A DNA stretch of 64,000 nucleotides from contig NZ_LFND01000003.1 in NCBI RefSeq assembly GCF_001045465.1, forward strand, positions 372,001 through 436,000, read 5' to 3'. The notes beneath the pieces are model-generated. The model made no database searches. It was not told the DNA's origin and saw nothing but the letters and a program-made list of their open reading frames with translations. Positions 27,625-34,965 of this stretch are shown here, in pieces; position 1 is the first letter of the stretch; each line of letters begins with the position of its first letter. The position numbers and the translations under genes were made by a program. Origin of the DNA: Chryseobacterium angstadtii. Its GTDB lineage: Bacteria > Bacteroidota > Bacteroidia > Flavobacteriales > Weeksellaceae.

Positions 27625-27834
27625 AACTAGCAGTGTTTTTTGTGTGAACTGCGAAGATATCTGCCTGTTATGCCGGAGCTGGTGGTTTGGCCCTCCGTGG
27701 CGTTCTTTGGCCGTTGAAGGCACGGGAATGCCTGTGGAACTGCTTTTTCGTACTGGGATACGGTATCAAAAAAAGTAGCAAAAGAAAGCCTCGGTGTTAC
27801 AGATGAACTGTATTAGCTTTAGTAATTGATTTGC

Positions 27835-28125
27835 CTATTTCCGTCTCTTTCTATAATTCTCCTCTAGCAGCTTCAGTATATCGGATTCCCTGTATAGTAT
27901 CTTGCCCTCTATCTGAACATAGGGCAAAATGCAGTCGTCACGGTATTGCTGAAGGGTACGTCTGCCAATATGCAAAAGCCCACACAGCTCTTCCCCTGAA
28001 AGGTATATTTCCCCACCAAGGACAGGTCGAAAGCTTTCCTTGATGACAAGCAATTGCTTTTTGAGCTGTACAATGGTTTCCAGCAATGAAATAATTTCGC
28101 CTGAGGATTCAGTCGGCTGTTCCAT
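27835..28125 (-). CDS. Helix-turn-helix protein (excisionase-like)
   Basis: From ATG 28125 the product has 96 residues (MEQPTESSGEIISLL). The longer frame would overlap most of the upstream gene. A short helical N-terminus precedes a MerR/excisionase-type winged helix (YLSGEELCGLLHIGRRTLQQYRDD, seen in parts, about 41-65) with LPYVQIEGKILYRESDI as the wing. Such small proteins usually act as recombination directionality factors or regulators of mobile elements in Bacteroidota. It overlaps the next gene upstream by 17 bp, so the pair is co-translated. Confidence 0.8.
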   Translation of the reverse strand: MEQPTESSGEIISLLETIVQLKKQLLVIKESFRPVLGGEIYLSGEELCGLLHIGRRTLQQYRDDCILPYVQIEGKILYRESDILKLLEENYRKRRK

Positions 28126-28441
28126 AATCTTTGTTTTTTTTTGTTTTTCTGTTTTGTTCCAACAGTAGCTGCACGTCCGAAAGCTTAAAATAGTTTTTCC
28201 TGTTAAGCTTCGTACAGGGCAGAAGCCCCTTGTCCTTATGTGACTGCAAGCTTCGCTTGCTGACCCCAAGTATCTGGCATACTTCCTGATGATCGAGCCA
28301 TGTTGTCCTACAGGCCAAAAAGCCATACGGCTCGATAAGTTCCTTCATTATCTCTGTGAGTTCTCCCAGCTCTTTCCCAAGGGCGGAGAACAATACTTTT
28401 TCAAAAAAAACGAGTCCCATAGCATTCTGTTTGAAATGCAA
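28109..28441 (-). CDS. Helix-turn-helix protein (MerR/excisionase-like)
   Basis: The 110-residue protein has a helical N-terminus and a helix-turn-helix region, WLDHQEVCQILGVSKRSLQSHKDKGLLPC (seen in parts, about 48-76), followed by a wing with YFKLSDVQLLLEQ. It resembles its downstream neighbour, and the pair overlaps by 17 bp. An alternative start is the Met at residue 8. Tandem genes of this type sit next to mobilization genes in many Bacteroidota elements. A role in excision or transfer control is inferred. Confidence 0.8.
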   Translation of the reverse strand: MHFKQNAMGLVFFEKVLFSALGKELGELTEIMKELIEPYGFLACRTTWLDHQEVCQILGVSKRSLQSHKDKGLLPCTKLNRKNYFKLSDVQLLLEQNRKTKKNKDYGTAD

Positions 28442-28817
28442 ATTAGACGCTACATCCTCTTTTTCTCCTATAATGGCCTTTTAAGTCGTTATTTGGCCTC
28501 TTTTGGCGATGTATAGCCGTACTCTGTACTCTATTCATACAGAAGGCCCGCCAAATATTTTCCAAAACAAAAACCGGAAAAAAGAAAGCAGTACAAAGCG
28601 GCAGACGGACAATACTTCCAAAAGGAAATGGAATAAATGAGGGACAGAGGAGGGGGAAAATGCCGATGTCTTGGGGAAGAGTAAAGGGAATCGGCATGTG
28701 TTTATGCCGGAAGCTTTTGGAAGTATGCGAGGGGTGGAGCTTAGGGCCAGTCTGCTGCACCTTAGCGGTCTTTTTCCCGGTTTGTAATGGAAAGTATCTT
28801 AATCCAATATTAAATAA

Positions 28818-28919
28818 ATGGTTTGGATTCTTCTGATTGTGCTACTTCCTTTCTTGGGTTCTGTAATATACTTAGTTTATAGCAGGTATGTTTTCTTATT
28901 CGGAACAAAAATTAGGTAA
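28818..28919 (+). CDS. Tiny membrane peptide resembling PLDc_N fragment
   Basis: An open frame of 33 codons reads MVWILLIVLLPFLGSVIYLV and continues YSRYVFLFGTKIR. The W...LPFLGSVIYL pattern resembles the phospholipase-D N-terminal (PLDc_N) membrane domain of small Bacteroidota membrane proteins, which are usually about twice as long. A stop lies directly upstream, so it is either a truncated remnant or a very small gene. Expression is not evident from the sequence. Confidence 0.35.
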   Translation: MVWILLIVLLPFLGSVIYLVYSRYVFLFGTKIR

Positions 28920-28961
28920 GCAGTTTTTTGCCCTGAGGGATGGATTGACATAAACATAAAA

Positions 28962-28985
28962 GTGCGTTACCTCTGGGTAACACCT
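28962..28985 (-). terminator. Hairpin downstream of relaxase gene
   Basis: GTTACC-TCTG-GGTAAC (28966-28981) with partly paired flanks, leading into a TTTT on the minus strand. It may end the mobilization transcript. The T run is short. Confidence 0.35.
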
Positions 28986-29025
28986 TTTATATTTTATTTT
29001 ATATTCTAAAACAAATCGTAGTTCA

Positions 29026-29985
29026 TTATTTTGGGTATTTTCGTTTCTTTTTCTTTCTTTGAACGGGAATTAATTCATCTGCTTGCTCAGTCGCAAATGG
29101 ATCTGATAGAGAAATAATATCGAAAAGCCCGCTCAAAGAAGAGCTGCTAATATCTACCGATGGACCAACCCCTAACGAATCAAAAATATTAGCCTCTTTA
29201 ACAGAATCTGGAGCTTTGCCAATATCAGTACTTTTGTTTTCTGCCTGCTCCAACAGATAAAGCTTCTGTTTTTCTTCTATGCTGCCATTCTTCATGGCCA
29301 GCGCATAGTTCATGGTATCTTTCAATTCCCTGTCAAAGCTGAACATTTTTTCAAAGAGCAATTCTCCGGACTGTTTAAAAGTTACTCGATCGAACTGTCC
29401 CAATTTGGCAGAATGGGTCTCATTTTTTCCGCGGGAGTTGTTCATGGGGCTTAACTTAATCTTATTGGTGATGTCTTTTCGGCTTACAATGACCTGTACG
29501 TGCATCTGTTCCCCTTCTTTTCGCTGGCCAGTTTTCGCCAGTCCCTGCCCAACCTCCGGATCTTTATGGCTGTAATAACGGTAATGTTCCAGCTTGCCAT
29601 ACCATAAGAGGTCTTCGTTATTATTAATGCCTGCACGTTTAAAGTTTTGGGCATAGGCATCCATGACCCTCATCACAAAATCTTTCAATAGGTCTTCCGC
29701 TCCCTTTTCCCCAAACCTTTCTTTAAGAAAAACAGTTTCCTTTTCGCTTGGACTGATATTGACCAGAAAGAACTTTGGATCGTCCCTCCCCAGCTTGGCA
29801 ATATTATTGTCGATTTTTATCCTGACCTCCTGTGGGATAATATCCAGACGCCCGCCGTTAAACCATCGTTCCGGTTCGCTGTTTTCTTTAGACAGCAGCT
29901 GGTTCTCCTTTTCCAGATACTCCACCAACCTGGCGCAGCTTCCTTTGTTGTCGCCCGTTTCCGAATCCGTGATATTGATATACAT
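29026..29985 (-). CDS. DUF5712-type relaxase/mobilization protein (MobB/BtgB-like)
   Basis: The 319-residue protein starts MYINITDSETGDNKGSC and contains a region with several histidines (LLWYGKLEHYRYYSHKDPEV, then KEGEQMHVQVIVSRKD) like the histidine-bearing core of relaxases, where HxH-type residues bind the metal. Bacteroidota mobilizable elements carry such proteins directly after a BfmA/BtgA protein, as here (3 bp gap). It would nick the element at oriT for transfer by a helper's conjugation machinery. The C-terminal ~60 residues are low complexity and basic. No type IV secretion genes are in the window. Confidence 0.82.
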   Translation of the reverse strand: MYINITDSETGDNKGSCARLVEYLEKENQLLSKENSEPERWFNGGRLDIIPQEVRIKIDNNIAKLGRDDPKFFLVNISPSEKETVFLKERFGEKGAEDLLKDFVMRVMDAYAQNFKRAGINNNEDLLWYGKLEHYRYYSHKDPEVGQGLAKTGQRKEGEQMHVQVIVSRKDITNKIKLSPMNNSRGKNETHSAKLGQFDRVTFKQSGELLFEKMFSFDRELKDTMNYALAMKNGSIEEKQKLYLLEQAENKSTDIGKAPDSVKEANIFDSLGVGPSVDISSSSLSGLFDIISLSDPFATEQADELIPVQRKKKKRKYPK

Positions 29986-29988
29986 GGG

Positions 29989-30537
29989 CTACAGGTTTTT
30001 AAGTGATTGCCTCACATGGGTCATAAGCTCCTCTTTCTTTACGGCTGTGGTCGTCCAGCCCATTTCTTCCCGTTGTGCAATGTAATACTCCAAAACTTCG
30101 CTGAACTGCTGTTTTAGAACATCCTTCTCTTTCTGTTTTGAAAGAACAAGCTTGATTCCTGACATTAGGTTTTCACTGCGTTTGTCAATAATAGCGGCTT
30201 TTTCACTTTCGGCCAGAATATGCCTTGCTACCCCTTCCAATAGTTTCTTATGTTCGGACGATATTGTTTTCAGAGTACCAACATCTGTAAACAGCGGCAG
30301 GAAGAAATCCTTCTCCTGCTGGCGGATAAAAGACAGTATACGGCTGATTCCCGATGAAAGTTCCCTTTTGAGCATCTCGTCTCCCGGATCTGAAGGGTCC
30401 TTTGTGCTCCGGTAGAAATAATCCACCATCTGGCAGAACACTTCTTTTTTGCTCCTTCGGAGGCTTTTTGCAAGCTTGTCCATTTTAACGTCCGTTTCCT
30501 TTGGATAGCGTATGCTGTTGGTGTCTTTCTCTACCAT
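29989..30537 (-). CDS. BfmA/BtgA-family mobilization accessory protein
   Basis: The 182-residue protein begins with SIRYPKETDVKMDKLAKSLRRSKKEVFCQMVDYF (seen in parts), a ribbon-helix-helix-like N-terminus expected to bind oriT DNA, followed by a long helical region. It precedes the relaxase by 3 bp. Proteins of this family help the relaxase in Bacteroides mobilizable transposons and plasmids. The segment just upstream (30587-30720) carries repeated GTATACC sequences and a hairpin that could be its binding site. Confidence 0.82.
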   Translation of the reverse strand: MVEKDTNSIRYPKETDVKMDKLAKSLRRSKKEVFCQMVDYFYRSTKDPSDPGDEMLKRELSSGISRILSFIRQQEKDFFLPLFTDVGTLKTISSEHKKLLEGVARHILAESEKAAIIDKRSENLMSGIKLVLSKQKEKDVLKQQFSEVLEYYIAQREEMGWTTTAVKKEELMTHVRQSLKNL

Positions 30538-30586
30538 CGTCGCTGTTTTGTGGTTAACCTTATATTTCCATTAATCCTTGATCTCT

Positions 30587-30720
30587 GTATACCCCCCGGT
30601 ATACCCGTTTCGTTCCCGTAGGCCGTTCCAATGAAGGCCAGTATACCCAGCGTATACCATAAATTCTCCTGGCACCAGCCGGGGGCAAGCGAGTAGGGCC
30701 ACTGCCCAACTCCCGCTTGC
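30587..30720. other. Candidate oriT: GTATACC repeats and hairpins
   Basis: GTATACC occurs at 30587-30593, 30641-30647 and 30652-30658, and its reverse complement GGTATAC at 30598-30604, so the first pair forms a palindrome. A further hairpin pairs gcaagcg (30685) with cgcttgc (30714), with an inner gggc/gccc stem and a T run after it. The block lies directly upstream of the mobilization genes, where oriT sits in related elements. Confidence 0.5.
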
Positions 30721-30759
30721 TTTTTTCAAAACCTAACTGGATACCCATAAAAACTGTTA

Positions 30760-31651
30760 GGCAATATTATCTTTTACAAGATGATGAGATATACGGTTGG
30801 AATTTAAAGGCAGTATTTGGCTTTGGAAGGTAAGCTATTGGGAATTTAAAAAGAAAGTATTGTGCATCAGGCTATTTAAAGGAAAGTCTATATCTGCTGA
30901 AAAAATCACTTAGTAATCAGTCTAGTCTGTCAGATATAAATAAGCCCCTCCTAAGGATAATGGAATTTCCCTAATAATTGGTAAAAGCAGATAAAAAAGA
31001 CATTACAAAAGAGAAACCTTGGTACGAATGTACAAAATTATATTCGAGAGGGTAAGGAGCCAAGGCTGCTGCGACGAGTATCTATTTACTTTTATCTGAG
31101 GAAATAGTCGTAGCTACGTGGCTACTTATGTATGTACTTTTAAAAGTATAAAAATATATAAGTTAATATCTGTATTGTAGCCTGCTTTTATAAGACCAGT
31201 AATAAGTCTGTTAAGTGCTTTTATAAGGCTTCGAGTTTGACTTCTAATAAAAATAGCTGAGATGAATGGTAAAGAGGTCTGCTTTCCAGCATGCTTCCTT
31301 TTTGAAGATCGGGCAGGAATGTCAGCAGGAGGTCGATCAGGCCTGCAGGCTGGAAAAGCAGTCTTCAAGAATATACGCTCATATGGAAGTATGGATGACC
31401 GACAGCCCGGAAGTATGAAGCTTGGCTACCCTCCACGCGCTAAGACCCGCCAAAAGGCAAACAATCATCAGGCACGGCATATAAAAATCTCTTGGGACTA
31501 TTTATTCCCTTTATATCCATCTAAAATGGGAGTGAAAACTGTGTTTTTTTATAGAATTAGGCCTAAGTATACTAACGAATGCCAAATAATGCCAGCCAAT
31601 GCCTAGTGTGAGGGAAATATCCCCAAATGCCTTATTTTGAAATAAAAGGCT
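30760..31651. other. Long intergenic region without convincing gene
   Basis: Short frames on both strands here overlap each other and lack family features. The one clear structure is an imperfect inverted repeat, ctgctttccagc at 31279-31290 with gctggaaaagcag at 31349-31361 (one bulged base), inside a locally GC-richer 80-bp patch. Confidence 0.45.
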
Positions 31652-32023
31652 ATGGAACAGGAGATTAATAAAGACCATAAGGAAATGGATATGTCCAAAG
31701 AAAAAGACAATACACCGTTCGTACAGGTTGACAGAAACGGCGATCTGTTCTCCAATTTTATTGCCAATTTTAAGAGGCCGTTCAAAAAGGCAGAAGGACT
31801 CAGTTTGGGAAAACTGTTCGGAGGGAAAAATAAGGCGGTTGAAAAACCGCTTGCCGATCCTCCAAATATTATGGGGCCGATCAGGACGGTCTTCCGAAGT
31901 GAAAACAGAGGTCCCATAGAAGTACAATCTGTACAGGAAGGCAAAAAGACGTCACAAAAGACAGATCAGCGTACAAAGCTGCAAAATACCGCTAACGGCA
32001 GCAGGAGACCAAAACTGAACTAA
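31652..32023 (+). CDS. Hypothetical mobile-element protein
   Basis: This frame encodes 123 residues, highly charged and without a signal peptide or membrane segment. The middle reads FSNFIANFKRPFKKAEGLSLG, and the tail is basic and glutamine-rich. I do not recognise the family. An in-frame alternative start is at the MDMSKEK methionines. It lies alone between the oriT-like region and the broken regulator, on the plus strand. Coding is plausible from length and the lack of a better frame, but not certain. Confidence 0.5.
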   Translation: MEQEINKDHKEMDMSKEKDNTPFVQVDRNGDLFSNFIANFKRPFKKAEGLSLGKLFGGKNKAVEKPLADPPNIMGPIRTVFRSENRGPIEVQSVQEGKKTSQKTDQRTKLQNTANGSRRPKLN

Positions 32024-32137
32024 CATTGTCTGTTATTTTCTATTGGAATAAACCGCTGTAAATACCCTTCTTTTAACAACAACTGAGGATAATGAAGAGG
32101 CGGAAGCAGGCCTCTTTATTATGATTGGCAGCTTCTT

Positions 32138-32524
32138 TTATTTATTGTCGAAAATCTTCTCCATCAACCTTCCCTGCATTTCAATCAGTTTAGACATCTC
32201 TTTTTGATTATCAATCAGCATTTTTATCAGGTCAGGAGAGTTTACATTAAAAGTCGCATTGTACACAGTACCTATTGCATTTGAAGAATAAGAATCAAAT
32301 GTATTATTTGATATAATATGGCTGGCATCATCTACTAATTCTTTTAGGTCTATTTCATAGATATTGCTGATTTTGAGCAGGCTTTCCAGGTCTGGCTTTA
32401 CAGCGTCGGATTCTCATTTCGAATATGCAGGCTGGGATATCTGCAGCCTATCGGCAACCTCTTGTTGCGTATATCCTTTATTATTTCTCAGCCTGGTCAG
32501 CTTGGCTCCAAGTGTCATAGTCAT
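32138..32524 (-). pseudogene. Cro/CI (XRE)-type regulator broken by a single stop codon
   Basis: From ATG 32524 the frame reads MTMTLGAKLTRLRNNKGYTQ and QEVADRLQISQPAYSK, then a TGA at 32416-32414, then ESDAVKPDLESLLKISNIY and on to a normal stop at 32138. This is a typical helix-turn-helix repressor of about 128 residues. The stop falls where the family has tryptophan (SKWE), so one G-to-A change (TGG to TGA) explains it. The rest of the frame is intact, including a helical C-terminus (MLIDNQKEMSKLIEMQG), which suggests recent inactivation, or read-through of a UGA. It may have been the element's repressor. Confidence 0.88.
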
Positions 32525-32739
32525 AGGGCGATTTTTATATGGCTAAATTATAAATTTTAAAATAAAACGCAACCGGAAAATACTTAATAGGCGAATTAAG
32601 CTTTTTCAGGCTGCATTGCGTTCTTCGTGTATTTCCTTGGCAGCTTTGTATGGGTAAAATATGATTCCCGATGCATTCGGGACGAAAAACCTTTATGCAC
32701 CCATACCAACCATAGGCATTTATTTCTTATATTTGGTTT

Positions 32740-32862
32740 ATGGACTTTTGGACAATTATAGGTGTTGTTTCTTCTGTTTTTGGGATCGTATCTTTCCTGA
32801 AAAACGATGCCATGTTGTTGTTTTCTTTAAAAAAAAACATAATTCCACTCGTGGTGAAATAA
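32740..32862 (+). CDS. Tiny hydrophobic ORF, unknown
   Basis: There are 40 codons beginning MDFWTIIGVVSSVFGIVSFL, a single predicted membrane segment followed by KNDAMLLFSLKKN. It could be a small membrane peptide or the remnant N-terminus of a larger gene, since such a segment often opens membrane-anchored defence or signalling proteins. There is no evidence of expression beyond an ATG and a plausible composition. Confidence 0.3.
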   Translation: MDFWTIIGVVSSVFGIVSFLKNDAMLLFSLKKNIIPLVVK

Positions 32863-33133
32863 TTGATTGATCAGACCAAACTCTTCTGATCGCTTTGATA
32901 TAGCACTTTACGCAAGATTCCCCTTACTGGCCTTATAGATTTTTCACATCGCCCCAAAATCAGTTTTTGTATGATGTAAGTATGAATATATTTTCATCTC
33001 TCTATTATGCGCCTACACCAAAATGGATATCCTTATTTCATTGGCTTTTCCGGTCAGCTGCATGACTTGCCATTCGGTCCATTCCCCCAAATAGCCAAGA
33101 ATATAGGACGTAATAAATATAGCCTTCCGGATT

Positions 33134-33172
33134 TTATAACCTAGGTTATAAAGATTATAATCTGGGTTATAA
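33134..33172. promoter_or_regulatory. Twin 18-bp palindromes, putative operator pair
   Basis: TTATAACCTAGGTTATAA at 33134-33151 is a perfect palindrome. TTATAATCTGGGTTATAA at 33155-33172 is the same site with two changes. Their starts are 21 bp apart, two helical turns, which suits cooperative dimer binding. They lie 236 bp upstream of the T9SS/RHS operon. Confidence 0.6.
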
Positions 33173-33407
33173 TGGGGCTGAAATTATTATTATACTTTAG
33201 CCATCAACGAATATATTCTGCTGAAAAGCAATAAAAATTGTATCTGCATATAATACGACAGGTTCTGTCGCTATACTCAACTAGTTTTGTGGTAATAGTA
33301 ATGTAAGGGATTAATCTCCTGGTAAGCCATATTATAAATATGGGGTTTTCCCCATTGTGGGAAACCAATACAATCAATAAGTTCACAACTTAAAAACTCA
33401 AACGCCT

Positions 33408-34958
33408 ATGAGAAAAAACATTTTCAGCGCAGTATTGCTGTGCACATTATTTAACGCATCTGCCCAGAATATTTTATGGCAGAAAGACATCAGATCCAAT
33501 ACGCAGGATTTTCTAAGCCAGGTTACAGGCACCATTGACGGGCAGTACCTTATTTCGGGAAGTTCCATTCAGGCTAAAAGCCAGACGTCAGCAATTAATA
33601 GCCAAAAGCAAAACAACGGCTATGATTTTCACTTGGTAAAATTGGACCAGCAGGGAAATGAAGTTTGGGAGAAGTACTTCTCGGGAAATAATCACGACTA
33701 CCTATCTGCTTCTGTGGCTACGCAGGACGGAGGATTTCTTGTCTCAGGAACCACATTTTCCAAAAAGGGCCAGGATAAAAAGGAGGATTCCAAAGGGGGA
33801 TCAGATATCTGGCTCATACGATTAAATGAATTCGGAGATGAATTATGGCAGAAAACTTTAGGATCGGCTTCTGATGAAGAAGCCAGATCAGTAATTCAGA
33901 CTACAGATTTGGGATTTTTTGTAGCTGGAAATGTACAGAACTCGTCAAAAGGTTACGGCTCAAAAGATATTTTGATTGTAAAACTGGATAAGAATGGTAA
34001 GACTATATCTGAATCTATATTGGGAGGGAAAGGATTAGATGAAGTCGAGAAAATAATTCCTACGAAAGATGGTGGTGCTTTGCTAGGGATTTATTCAAGA
34101 AGTAGCAAAAGTGGTTCTAAGAGAACAGAAAATTTTGGCGAAGGAGACTACTGGATCGTCAAACTCGACAAAACCGGAAAGGTAGAATGGGAAAAGAATT
34201 TCGGAGGAAAAGCAGATGATCATTTAAGAACATTAGCTTTAACATCCTCAGGCTATCTTATTGGTGGAGAATCCAGATCAGAAAAATCAGGAAATAAAAC
34301 TGTAGGAACCACCGAAGGAACTGACTTATGGTTGATCTCCTTAAATGAGAGAGGTGAAGAAATCTGGCAAAAATCCTACAATTTTGGGAACCGTGATATT
34401 CTGATGGGTACAAGCGTATTTCATTCAGCTGATGATAAATCTTCAAAAGGAATTTTATTAGGAGGATATACCCAGGCAGAAGGCCGTATAGAAACAGATG
34501 ACGAAACTTTCTGGATGCTGTATTTGGATCAGGATGGCAATGAGCAATGGAGAAAGCATGTAAAAGGAGAATCTTCCAAAAAAGAGGAACGGTTATCTGA
34601 TATAAAGCTAAACAGAGATGGTTCCATTATTCTGGCCGGAACCAGCGCCGAAGAACTTGGAAAGGAAAACTGGAAGATCATAAAATTAGGAGATAAGCAA
34701 CTTGATCAGTTGATTGAGAAACAAGAGATTAAAATCTATCCGAACCCTGTTTCAGATTATGCGTATGCGGAAATCGGTTTAGACTTCAAAGAAGCCGATA
34801 TTATTCTCTATGATATGGGTGGAAGACAGCTTCAGTCTATAAAAACAAAGAATAAGGTAACTAAGATGAATACCCAGAATTTAGTTCAAGGGGCTTATCT
34901 GGTGACCATAAAGACGGATACAAATAAAACGGCCAATGCCAAGCTAATAAAAAAATAA
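33408..34958 (+). CDS. T9SS-tailed beta-propeller-like protein, first gene of RHS operon
   Basis: The 516-residue protein has a signal peptide (about 1-19) and then 6-7 repeats of about 55-60 residues, each with a DGGFLVSGTT-like strand and a SDIWLIRLNEFGDELWQK-like strand, which should fold as a beta-propeller. The last ~75 residues (IKIYPNPVSDYAYAEIG ... AYLVTIKT, shown in parts) are a T9SS type A sorting domain. It is expected on the outer surface. It is followed 7 bp later by an RHS/YD-repeat protein and 6 bp after that by a second, so all three form one operon. A surface anchor or delivery role is inferred. Confidence 0.85.
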   Translation: MRKNIFSAVLLCTLFNASAQNILWQKDIRSNTQDFLSQVTGTIDGQYLISGSSIQAKSQTSAINSQKQNNGYDFHLVKLDQQGNEVWEKYFSGNNHDYLSASVATQDGGFLVSGTTFSKKGQDKKEDSKGGSDIWLIRLNEFGDELWQKTLGSASDEEARSVIQTTDLGFFVAGNVQNSSKGYGSKDILIVKLDKNGKTISESILGGKGLDEVEKIIPTKDGGALLGIYSRSSKSGSKRTENFGEGDYWIVKLDKTGKVEWEKNFGGKADDHLRTLALTSSGYLIGGESRSEKSGNKTVGTTEGTDLWLISLNERGEEIWQKSYNFGNRDILMGTSVFHSADDKSSKGILLGGYTQAEGRIETDDETFWMLYLDQDGNEQWRKHVKGESSKKEERLSDIKLNRDGSIILAGTSAEELGKENWKIIKLGDKQLDQLIEKQEIKIYPNPVSDYAYAEIGLDFKEADIILYDMGGRQLQSIKTKNKVTKMNTQNLVQGAYLVTIKTDTNKTANAKLIKK

Positions 34959-34965
34959 AACGAAG

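Larger units (their letters stand above)
28442..29025. other. Mostly non-coding stretch between HTH genes and relaxase
   Basis: Apart from the 33-codon frame at 28818 and a hairpin at 28962-28985, nothing convincing is seen. The part 28540-28800 is richer in GC than its surroundings, and its minus-strand frame has no family features. Confidence 0.4.
32525..33407. other. Regulatory/intergenic region before the RHS operon
   Basis: This stretch contains a 40-codon frame (32740-32862) and paired palindromes at 33134-33172. No larger gene is supported. It should hold the promoter for the T9SS/RHS operon starting at 33408. Confidence 0.45.

Noticed and set aside
28443..28760. 105-codon minus-strand frame
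   Set aside because: It is proline- and phenylalanine-rich without family features, lies in a GC-richer patch, and is probably chance.
30560..30748. 62-codon minus-strand frame upstream of the mobilization genes
   Set aside because: It spans the GTATACC repeats and hairpins, so its VYR-type repeats come from the iterons.
31262..31606. 114-codon plus-strand frame in the mobilization region
   Set aside because: It lies over the inverted repeat and a compositional patch, overlaps frames on the other strand and has no recognisable domain.
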